This document shows positions 53,598-62,300 of a stretch of DNA of 64,000 bases, piece by piece. Numbering within the stretch: position 1 is the stretch's first letter; each line of letters begins with the position of its first letter. The stretch covers positions 259,175 to 323,174 of the forward strand of contig JAFGEQ010000006.1 of NCBI GenBank assembly GCA_016931515.1, read 5' to 3'. The stretch comes from a candidate division CSSED10-310 bacterium. Its GTDB lineage: Bacteria > CSSED10-310. Under the pieces are notes generated by a model that was not told the origin of the DNA, did no database searches, and saw only the letters and a program-made list of their open reading frames with translations. The position numbers were made by a program, and so were the translations under genes.

Positions 53598-54302
53598 ATG
53601 TTATACGACACGATTTCGATTTATTATGATCAAATTTTCCCGCTGAACCGCCAAATTGTTCATTTTCTTTTAAGATACATCCGGATACACGATGATGTTC
53701 TGGATATCGGATGCGGAACCGCAACCTTGACAAAAGCCGTATCGGATCGATGCCGGCGGATCACCGGAATCGATCCAAGTGCCGCGATGATTCGTGAAGG
53801 TATGCGCAAATACCCGGATATGAATCTTCTCGAAACCGGAATATTTGAGTTCAAAAATGACCGTTTCGATATTATTTTCAGTACCGGGAATACAGTCTCA
53901 TATTTTGATCCCGTGGAGTTGCAATTACTGGCGAGGAAAATCCTGACGCTGCTTCTGCCGGGAGGATACTGGATATATCAGACGGTCAACTGGGATTATC
54001 TGAATGATAAGGAATCGTATGAATTTCCGGACATCCGGATAGCGGACGGTGTTTTCAGACGCCGCTACGACTTCAGCGGACCGGAACTCACGGAGTTCAA
54101 GTTGGAGATCCTGCATTCGGGAATCCCGCCGGTTTCGGAATCGCATTGGCTTCACAGACTGACCAGGGACACGCACATCGGGATCCATTTGGATGCAGGC
54201 TTTCAATTACTGGACTCGTATGCAAGCTGGTCATGTGAACCATGGACACCCGAAAAACCCGGCGCAACGATTCTGGTTTTCATCAAGCCGGGAACGAAAT
54301 GA
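53598..54302 (+). CDS. SAM-dependent methyltransferase
   Basis: 234 residues. MLYDTISIYYDQIFPLN is a typical start, followed by the AdoMet site DDVLDIGCGTATLTKAV and ITGIDPSAAMIREG. NTVSYF and LLLPGGYWIYQTVNW continue the class I fold. ATG 53598 is chosen over 53583, whose ribosome site would abut the codon. Small-molecule methyltransferase; substrate unknown. Precedes trpS but has about 135 bases between them and a separate promoter. Confidence 0.8.
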   Translation: MLYDTISIYYDQIFPLNRQIVHFLLRYIRIHDDVLDIGCGTATLTKAVSDRCRRITGIDPSAAMIREGMRKYPDMNLLETGIFEFKNDRFDIIFSTGNTVSYFDPVELQLLARKILTLLLPGGYWIYQTVNWDYLNDKESYEFPDIRIADGVFRRRYDFSGPELTEFKLEILHSGIPPVSESHWLHRLTRDTHIGIHLDAGFQLLDSYASWSCEPWTPEKPGATILVFIKPGTK

Positions 54303-54323
54303 TAAATCCATTCAGATTTTTGG

Positions 54324-54353
54324 TTTACACGTGCAATCGTATCCGGTTACACT
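54324..54353 (+). promoter_or_regulatory. Promoter for trpS
   Basis: TTTACA (54324-54329), 18-base spacer, TACACT (54348-54353). I see no T-box or trp leader peptide in the 85 bases that follow. Confidence 0.45.
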
Positions 54354-54437
54354 ACGCTTCTCCACCGGATAGCCCCATTGAACTGTCCGGTATTCATGGT
54401 TTGTATATCAGCTTTTGATCGTACGTTGGAGGATTTC

Positions 54438-55460
54438 ATGAGTATGGAACAGGAAACGAAACGAAAACCGATTATTCTGACCGGCGACCGGCCAACGGGC
54501 CGGCTTCACCTTGGGCACTATTTCGGTTCCATCAAATCGCGTGTTGAACTGCAGCGGGATTATGATACATACCTGCTGATCGCCGACGTGCAGGCCCTCA
54601 CGGACAATTTTAAAACACCGGAAAAAGTCCGGGCGAACGTGGAAGAAGTGGCTATTGACAATTTCGCTTCCGGGATCGATCCGGAGACGGTCAAATATGT
54701 TGTGCAATCAACGATTCCGGCAATTGCGGAGCTGACAATATTTTATGGCAATTTCGTCACGCTGGCGCGGCTGGAGCGCAATCCGACGGTGAAGTCGGAA
54801 ATCGAGAACAAGCAGGAGTTGTTCTCGAAAGGCGTCACATTTGGATTTTTCGGCTATCCGGTCAGCCAGGCAGCCGACATCACCGCTTTTGATGCCGATC
54901 TGGTGCCGGTTGGTGAAGATCAGCTTCCGATGATTGAGCTGACGCGGGAGATTGTCCGGCGGTTCAATTTTACGTATGAAGTGGAGGCGCTGGTTGAGCC
55001 GGAAGCGCGTGTGACGGAAATCCCCCGGATCCGGGGGACGGACGGAAACAGTAAAATGAGCAAGTCGCTCAACAATTGCATTTATCTCCGGGACGATCCG
55101 GAAACGATCAGGGAGAAAGTGTTTAATGCATATACGGACCCGTTGAAGGCGAAAAAGACGGATCCGGGTCATCCGGAGGGTTGTGTGGTCTGCGAATATC
55201 TCCGGCTGGTCGATCCGGCAGGTCATGACCAGCTGGTCACCGATTGCAAAGCCGGGAAAATGGGGTGTATGCAGGACAAGCGATTGCTGACGGACAAGCT
55301 GACGGAATACCTGGCGCCGATCCGGGAACGGGCGCGTCGCTTCGAGGAGGACAGGGATATGGTGCGTGACCTGCTTCGGGAGGGAAGCCGGAAAGGTCAG
55401 CAAAAATCCGATGACGTGCTGCGCCGGGTCAAGGATGCCATGAAAATCAATTACTGGTAG
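54438..55460 (+). CDS. trpS: Tryptophanyl-tRNA synthetase
   Basis: 340 residues. Class I synthetase: TGDRPTGRLHLGHYFG with the HIGH-type motif at residues 24-27 and NSKMSKSLNN with the KMSKS loop near residue 206. Domain length is normal. ATG 54438 follows GGAGG; a longer frame from 54378 has no ribosome site. The exonuclease gene starts 10 bases downstream. Confidence 0.95.
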   Translation: MSMEQETKRKPIILTGDRPTGRLHLGHYFGSIKSRVELQRDYDTYLLIADVQALTDNFKTPEKVRANVEEVAIDNFASGIDPETVKYVVQSTIPAIAELTIFYGNFVTLARLERNPTVKSEIENKQELFSKGVTFGFFGYPVSQAADITAFDADLVPVGEDQLPMIELTREIVRRFNFTYEVEALVEPEARVTEIPRIRGTDGNSKMSKSLNNCIYLRDDPETIREKVFNAYTDPLKAKKTDPGHPEGCVVCEYLRLVDPAGHDQLVTDCKAGKMGCMQDKRLLTDKLTEYLAPIRERARRFEEDRDMVRDLLREGSRKGQQKSDDVLRRVKDAMKINYW

Positions 55461-55470
55461 GTAACGATCT

Positions 55471-56247
55471 ATGCGGATTACCACATTCAATGCCAACAGT
55501 ATCAGGACCCGCCTCCCGATCATTATACCGTGGTTACTGGAGCATCAGCCGGATATCCTGGCGGTTCAGGAAACCAAGGTACAGGATCATGAGTTTCCCG
55601 GCGATGCCTTCCGGGAGATCGGTTATCACTGCGTGTTCAACGGCGAAAAAAGTTACAACGGAGTGGCATTGATCAGTCGTGAGCCGGCTGATGACATACG
55701 GTCCGGTTTTTATGACGGGGATGAAAAAAATCATAGTCGATTGATCCGCGGACGATGGGGCGACATGCACGTAATCAACGCATATGTCCCGCAGGGTCGG
55801 GACAGGGAATCCGACCATTACGCCGGAAAACTGGAATGGCTGCGAAACATCCGAAAAATGCTGGACAATGACTATTCCCCGGACATGCCGGTCATCTGGC
55901 TGGGTGATCTCAACGTCGCACCGGAACCCATGGATGTTCATGATCCGAAAGGGCTGGACGGGCACGTCTGTTTCAACAGTGAATTGACTGAATTGTTCTA
56001 CGAGGTCTGTGCATGGGGTTTTCGGGATGTATTCAGGAAACATCACCCGGAACCCGGTCAATTCAGCTTTTTCGACTACCGGGCGGCATCGGTGTACACC
56101 CATAAGGGATGGAGAATTGATCACATACTGACGACAACGCCGTTGTTCGACAAGTCACGGGATGCCTGGATCGATCTGAAACCCCGTCGATTGCGGGAAC
56201 CCAAACCGTCCGATCATACGTTTGTCACCGCTGATTTCGAGATTTAA
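55471..56247 (+). CDS. xthA: Exodeoxyribonuclease III (XthA family)
   Basis: 258 residues. Repairs abasic sites and trims 3' ends. The EEP-fold motifs are all present: FNANSIRTR, VQETKVQ (metal Glu), GDLNVAPEPMDVHDP, WRIDHILTT and SDHTFV (catalytic Asp-His). Transcribed right after trpS and possibly with it. Its last 23 bases overlap the end of the convergent SEDS gene. Confidence 0.93.
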   Translation: MRITTFNANSIRTRLPIIIPWLLEHQPDILAVQETKVQDHEFPGDAFREIGYHCVFNGEKSYNGVALISREPADDIRSGFYDGDEKNHSRLIRGRWGDMHVINAYVPQGRDRESDHYAGKLEWLRNIRKMLDNDYSPDMPVIWLGDLNVAPEPMDVHDPKGLDGHVCFNSELTELFYEVCAWGFRDVFRKHHPEPGQFSFFDYRAASVYTHKGWRIDHILTTTPLFDKSRDAWIDLKPRRLREPKPSDHTFVTADFEI

Positions 56248-57541
56248 CCGGAGGCGGTTCGGGGTGATCACTGACACTCATGATCAGGCCTGTCAGAACG
56301 GAAAATACAACAATCGCCGATCCGCCTGTGCTCAATCCCGGAAACGGAACCCCTGTCATTGGAATCAGCTTGATCACTCCACCGACATGCAGGAAAACCT
56401 GGATCAGCCACATTGCGCCACAACCTATTGAAACCAATGCACAAAATGAATCTTTCGCTTCCCCTGCCACCTTCAGACTGCGCCTGACGAGTATCAGCAC
56501 CAGGATCAACAGAAGTCCCGTTCCGATCCAACCGATCTCCTCCGACATCGATGCGTACACGAAATCCGTTTCCACAAGAGGAATCGTACGTGGAAAACCG
56601 TTTCCAACTCCTCTGCCGAGAAATTCGCCGTTAAAGATGGCGAACAGAGAACGAATTGTCTGAAACCCGTTTGTATCCGGGTTTTCAAATGGGTTCAGCC
56701 ATGCGCTGAAGCGGACCTGTCCCTTGCCGATGAATGTCCGAACCGCCCAGCTTCCCAGGCTGATAATCGCCACACCCGCAATCGGGTAGATCCAGCGGAA
56801 GGTTGCCATAGTGATCAGGATACCCAGCAGGAGTCCTGTTCCCGCCAGCATTCCCAGGTCACCCAATAAGACCAGTACAACCGCCGGCAGGAGCCACGCG
56901 CCGATCAGCATGATATGGACCCGCCTCGAATCGGCCGACAACAGAGGTGTGCCTTTCGTGATCGATTGGCCGTAACGGACCAGCAGCCCTGAGATACCCA
57001 GTATCAGAAGCACTTTAACGGCTTCTGTCGGAGTGGTTTTCGCCGGACCGTACATGGCACCACGGTATGATACTCCAGTGGCCAGCACAGCCACACAGAT
57101 TCCGAATGCGGCCAGAATCCAGATCCATGAGAGCCGGGCCAGAGACTTCAGACGACCGCTCCCGAACACGACTGCAGCGACGGCGGTCACGAGGGGAGCT
57201 GCAGCGAATGCCCAGCAACCCGGGTTTTGCCAGGAAATTCCATCGATGGTCCCCAGGCGAAACTGGAAGGCCATCCCTGTTCCGGCGATGAGTATCCAAA
57301 CCGGCATGAGGACCGGATCGGCGCGAGAGCCGAGCATTACCAGAATACCGTGTGCAACCAGAACCGAAAGGATGTAACCGGCAGGCAATACGCCATCCGT
57401 CAAATGAAGCGGTCTGTTGGAGAGAACCGAGAGCGCTGCAGCGCCGAACATCAGGCAGACCGCTGCAAAGGCCGGAATCAGAAGGTGCAATTCCTCCGGG
57501 CGCTTCCTAAAAAAACGCGATGTGTCAGCGTTGGAGACCAT
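56225..57541 (-). CDS. SEDS-family peptidoglycan glycosyltransferase (FtsW/RodA type)
   Basis: 438 residues with about ten membrane helices. The SEDS family polymerises glycan strands of peptidoglycan with a class B PBP. Family landmarks are LGDLGMLAGTGLLLGILI, GNGFPRTIPLVETDFVYAS (the periplasmic loop with the conserved acidic residue), and PFPGLSTGGSAIVV near the end. ATG 57541, with GAGGAG upstream, overlaps the end of the PBP gene by 17 bases, so the pair is coupled. RodA (elongation) versus FtsW (division) cannot be decided here. Confidence 0.9.
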   Translation of the reverse strand: MVSNADTSRFFRKRPEELHLLIPAFAAVCLMFGAAALSVLSNRPLHLTDGVLPAGYILSVLVAHGILVMLGSRADPVLMPVWILIAGTGMAFQFRLGTIDGISWQNPGCWAFAAAPLVTAVAAVVFGSGRLKSLARLSWIWILAAFGICVAVLATGVSYRGAMYGPAKTTPTEAVKVLLILGISGLLVRYGQSITKGTPLLSADSRRVHIMLIGAWLLPAVVLVLLGDLGMLAGTGLLLGILITMATFRWIYPIAGVAIISLGSWAVRTFIGKGQVRFSAWLNPFENPDTNGFQTIRSLFAIFNGEFLGRGVGNGFPRTIPLVETDFVYASMSEEIGWIGTGLLLILVLILVRRSLKVAGEAKDSFCALVSIGCGAMWLIQVFLHVGGVIKLIPMTGVPFPGLSTGGSAIVVFSVLTGLIMSVSDHPEPPPVKSRNQR

Positions 57542-59096
57542 ACTCGTTCTCCTCATCAGCCAGCAAACCGAGTTCATCGGCTTTGCGTATCAGGCCGGCA
57601 GCGACGGGCGCTGCCACCTGGCCACCCATTCCGCCCTGCTCGATGACGACGGCCAGGGCCAAAGCCGGCCGAGGCCATGGAGCGAAACAGACGAACAGGG
57701 CATGACTGCGGTTGCCGGCGTTCTCCGCGGTCCCTGTTTTTCCACCCACAACCATACCCGTAACCAGGGCTCCCCGCCCTGTACCCGTCTCAACGGTTTT
57801 GATCATCATTCTCGCGATCTGGTTGGCAATCCTGTGATCGAGAAAACGTGTCGGGGGCGCGGGTTCTTCGGTTTCAATGATGCGGGGCCGGTACATCAGG
57901 CCGCCGTGACCCATTGCACCGGCAACCAGGGCCAGGTGTAGGGGGGTAACAAGAATATCATCCTGTCCGATCCCGAGCCTCGCCGTCCGGGCAACCGGCC
58001 ACTTGGACCGATCGGGCAGCCGGCCTGCTTCGCTTCCCGTTGAAGGTCCCTTAAATTCGACCCGGCGATCCATACCGGCCTCACGGGCGGTTTCCAGTAT
58101 GGCCGAAGCGGTCAGATCGACGGATAATTGTGCGAAATAGACGTTGCAGGACAGGGCCATTGCCTCTGCGAGATTCAGGGTTCCATGCCCTTTGAATGAC
58201 CGATTGCTGTAATGGGAGTGATCCTTGACGCGCGGATCAGCCGGCCCGCAGTCGAAGCCTTCCGGTCCGCAGACATAGACCGGGTTCATATTCCGGCGGA
58301 GTGCTGTTGCGGCAACGAGGATTTTGAATGTGGAGCCCGGCGGGTACATGCCGTGAGTGGCTCTGTTCAAAAACGGGCTGTCACTGCGGTTGAGCAGGCG
58401 TGTCCAGAGGGTGGGAGTCAGTGTTTCCGGATTGAATCCGGGACGGGAGACCATCGCCCGGATGCTGCCGGTACGGGGATCCAGCGCGATAATGGAACCG
58501 GTTTTACCTGAGAGTAATGCCCAGGCTTCACGCTGCAGATCCGTGTCTATTGTGAGCACAACCGGGTTTCCGTGCAGCGACCGGTGAAAAAAGATATTAG
58601 CCAGCAGCCGGAAGGCGTCGGCGGGAGTCTGCACGGCGCGACCCATCAGGATCGGGTCCAGGGTTTTTTCCATCCCGGCGGAACCGTAAAGAGGGTGATT
58701 ATAGCCCACGACATGAACGCCGGCCTCGCCAAGCGGGTACTGCCGCTGAAGATGGCCGCCGATATCGGTATCTTCTGCAAGAGGTGTATGTTTATGATCG
58801 AGAATGGAGCCGCGGTGAAAGCGGGTTGCGAGGATTTCTCCGCGGGGATCGAACCCCCGCTGCACCCGGAGGAAATCGGATGAAAAAAAGCCGAAGAGCT
58901 GCCACCGGGCCTGGTAGCTGAAAAGAGCAATGATGATGCAGGAAACCAGCAGGGAGGTTCTCCGGAAGTGTTGTTTCGCCTGTTGTCCCCTAAGCATCCC
59001 GAATACGATCTTAATAAAAACAACGGTCAATCCGAACCATGCCACGGTCATGGCAAACCGGATTTCGTGGATGTGAGTCAGTATCAGTTGTTTCAT
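57525..59096 (-). CDS. Class B penicillin-binding protein, transpeptidase (PbpA/FtsI type)
   Basis: 523 residues. Two N-terminal hydrophobic segments (about 16-33 and 48-62), the second a likely anchor. The transpeptidase domain has the three motifs: Ser255-Thr-Phe-Lys258 (PPGSTFKI), Ser316-Cys-Asn318 (ALSCNVY) and Lys453-Thr-Gly (GGKTGTAEN). The pedestal region HPLYGSAGMEKTLD resembles the PBPs encoded beside an FtsW/RodA in actinobacteria and others. It forms a synthase with the neighbouring SEDS protein. Confidence 0.92.
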   Translation of the reverse strand: MKQLILTHIHEIRFAMTVAWFGLTVVFIKIVFGMLRGQQAKQHFRRTSLLVSCIIIALFSYQARWQLFGFFSSDFLRVQRGFDPRGEILATRFHRGSILDHKHTPLAEDTDIGGHLQRQYPLGEAGVHVVGYNHPLYGSAGMEKTLDPILMGRAVQTPADAFRLLANIFFHRSLHGNPVVLTIDTDLQREAWALLSGKTGSIIALDPRTGSIRAMVSRPGFNPETLTPTLWTRLLNRSDSPFLNRATHGMYPPGSTFKILVAATALRRNMNPVYVCGPEGFDCGPADPRVKDHSHYSNRSFKGHGTLNLAEAMALSCNVYFAQLSVDLTASAILETAREAGMDRRVEFKGPSTGSEAGRLPDRSKWPVARTARLGIGQDDILVTPLHLALVAGAMGHGGLMYRPRIIETEEPAPPTRFLDHRIANQIARMMIKTVETGTGRGALVTGMVVGGKTGTAENAGNRSHALFVCFAPWPRPALALAVVIEQGGMGGQVAAPVAAGLIRKADELGLLADEENEYGLQR

Positions 59097-59380
59097 ATCG
59101 CTTTCAAAACCGGTATTGACTGTATCATATCAGGGGGTTGAGTGCAGCAAGTCGATGGATGAAATCAGCGTGTGGCGATGTTTTCACATTATAAGAGTAA
59201 TTTTGACATATAGCCGACGCATCTCTTGACATTTCACCGAAAACCGGTTCATAAAGAAGATGGTGTTGAGGGAAAAATCGGGGTTATGACTCCCGGTTGC
59301 TGTTGTTGAATATAGATGATTTTAAATCCGGCCGAGGCCGGGTGGGGGATTATTTTCTGAAAACCTGGGGAGGGTTTGAC

Positions 59381-62300
59381 ATGTCTTGCAGAAAATTTTT
59401 TCTGGTTGTTATCGGCTTGGTCGGCTTATCGATTCTGTCGACGGCTGGAGCCGTCGATGAGCGATTCCAGATCATGGCCGGCGCTTACCGGTTCGATCCG
59501 CTCGAGAAAGCCCCGTCAGTCCCACAGGACATGACGGTAGCGTATCGGGATACGGATGCGGGGTATTTTCTGATCCAATTGGAGGACTATCCGACGGATG
59601 CCGAGTTGAAGCAGTTGGATGATCTGGTTCTGGAGCGCGTCTGGCACCAGAGCGGAACGACCTATCTTGTTCGAGCCGAAGCAGGCAAGCTGGAGATCGG
59701 TGTTAAAAAGTTGCCGGTCAAGTGGATGGGACCGTTTCAGCCGGCCTATCGGATGGAGGAACAGCTTGAGCAAAAGCTGGCGGATGCCTATCAGGATTCC
59801 GATACAGTCAGGATAAATGTATGCTGGAGTAACGCGGATGAGGAATATGTCAAGGGTGTCCTTGAGGAGATGGGTGCGACCTCGTTTGGAGCGATTACTC
59901 ATCATCCGACCCGGCCGGTCGGAACAGGAAAATTTTTTATCAGTTCAAAAGTGATACGGGATGTTGCCAGGACAGAGGGCGTTCTCTGGATCGGCCCGTA
60001 TCTAGAAGCCAATATGAACGACGAACGATCCGCTCAGATTTTAGCGGGAAATTACAACGCATCCTATCAACCGACCGGTACGGGATACAATTCATGGCTG
60101 TCTTCGATCGGTGTAAACGGATCTGGGGTTATTGTTGAGATGGTGGATTCCGGTCTGTGCACGGGAGTCAACACCACGATTCACCAGGACTTAAGGGGTC
60201 GTGTCGTGTTTCATAATGACACGACTGGGAATGGTCCCCGTGACGTTCGGGGGCATGGTACGAACTGTGCCGGGATCGTTGCAGGCAATGCGACTATCGG
60301 TACTGTGGATGCATCAGGTTATCTATATGGGATGGGAGTGGCTCCCGGTGCCAGTTTGGGTAATACAAAAATCTTCAGTGACTCCGGTGCATTTTCTGAT
60401 CCTGATTTTTACACCACATCACAGAATGCCTACCAGAATGGCGCCCGGTTGAGCAGTCAGAGTTGGGGAAGCAATTATGGCAATTGTGTAAATGCTTCCT
60501 TAAATTATAGCGATCAATGTGTAGTATATGACACAATGATCAGAGATGCCGACAGCACGAGTGGCGGTAATCAGCAATTTGCCATATTCAACGCTGCCGG
60601 TAACATGGGGTGGTGTTACCCGACTTACCCCAATGTATCCACTATCGGAGATCCCGGGATAGCAAAGAATATAATTACGATAGGAGCCTCGGAAAACTGG
60701 CGGAGCGGCACCGATGGCTGCGGAGTCGGAAGTACGGGCGCCGATGACGGACATGATAAAATTGATTTTTCGAGTGTCGGGCTTACTTCCGGGAGGATCA
60801 AACCTGATTTGATGGCACCCGGAACTCACATCACGTCCATGGCATCCCAGTATTCGGGCTACAATGGCGCTGCTGTATGTGATACATATTATCCGACAGG
60901 TCAAACCTATTACAACTGGTGCTCGGGGACCAGTCAAGCCTGCCCTCATGCGGCCGGTGCAGGCGCCCTGTTCTATCAATGGTACAACAATACCTACAGT
61001 TCTACTCCCAGCCCGGCGTTGATCAAGGCGGCCCTGATTAACGGTGCCGATGATATGGTCGGCGGCGACACCGGATATGCCAGTCCATCGACACTGCCGA
61101 ATATTCCCAACCGGTATCAGGGATGGGGACGAATCAATGTCGGGAACACGATCGAGAACGGGCTGTCGATGCGATATTACGACCAGGGAACAGTATTTGG
61201 AACCAACGGTCAGTATTATGAAGTCACTTATTATGTGGACTCGTCCGGTCCGGTAAAAATAACATGTGTCTGGACGGATGCGCCGGGAACGGTTGGCGGA
61301 GCACTTCTTAAAAACAATCTCAACCTGACTGTAACCGATAATGGAACATCCTATCTCGGGAATGTGTTCTCCAGCGGCTGGTCGGCCACAGGCGGTTCAG
61401 CGGATACCGTCAACAATGTGGAGTGCGTGTACATTCAGAATCCGACCGGTCCCATAACGATCCGGGTTACCGCCACGTCTCTGACAGATGACGGCGTACC
61501 GGGCAACGGCGATTCGACTGATCAGGACTTTGCTCTGGTTGTCTCAAACGTCAACGACGGCGTTCTGACACCGACTCCGACCGGACCGACGCCGACATTT
61601 ACGCCGACACCGACTCCGACGGATACTCCGGTGCCGGTCTCCATACCCTACTGTGAATACTTCGAAGGCACAGCAGACGGATGGACCGTGATCGATCTGG
61701 ATGGTGACGGGGATAACTGGTTCCTGATCGGTCCCGACTCCGACTATGCGCACAACGGCGAGTACTGGGCAGCATCCGCATCATGGGATTCGGTTGCCCT
61801 GACGCCCGATAACTGGTTGATCTCCCCTGCTATCGATCTGACTAGTGCAACCGACCCGGTGCTTCACTGGTACATCGCCGCGCAGGACCAGACATGGCCG
61901 GCGGAATACTATTCGGTACTGCTCTCGACGACGGGAACGTCGTCGTCTGATTTTACAAATACGTTGTATTCCGAGACTGTGCAGGCGGGGGGGCCTGATG
62001 GAAACAACTACTGGTTCCGGTCCGTCAACCTGGCGTCCTATGTCGGGAACACCGTGCATATTGCCTTCCGTCACTACAACTGCACGGATCAATACTGGCT
62101 TAACCTCGATGATGTCTGTGTGTATGAGAACGGAGCGCCTCCGCCGACAAACACGCCGACTGCCACACCGACACCACCGGCAATCGGCGCTTGTGACAGT
62201 TTCGAGGCAAGCGGCGATGACTGGTCTTTTTGCGGAACCTGGGGTATTTACAACGGTACATTCGGAGCTCTTCCGTGTGACGGCAGCAACTTCCTTGGAC

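Noticed and set aside
54303..54437. Possible T-box or trp leader before trpS
   Set aside because: No specifier loop, antiterminator bulge or Trp-rich leader peptide is visible.
54708..55523. 271-residue reverse frame over trpS
   Set aside because: Antisense to a complete synthetase gene with all motifs; no features of its own.
59097..59380. Possible riboswitch or small gene before the subtilase
   Set aside because: Only a short CCGGCC-GA-GGCCGG hairpin and poor promoter-like TTGACA sites (near 59226) are seen; nothing matches a known riboswitch and no reading frame is convincing.
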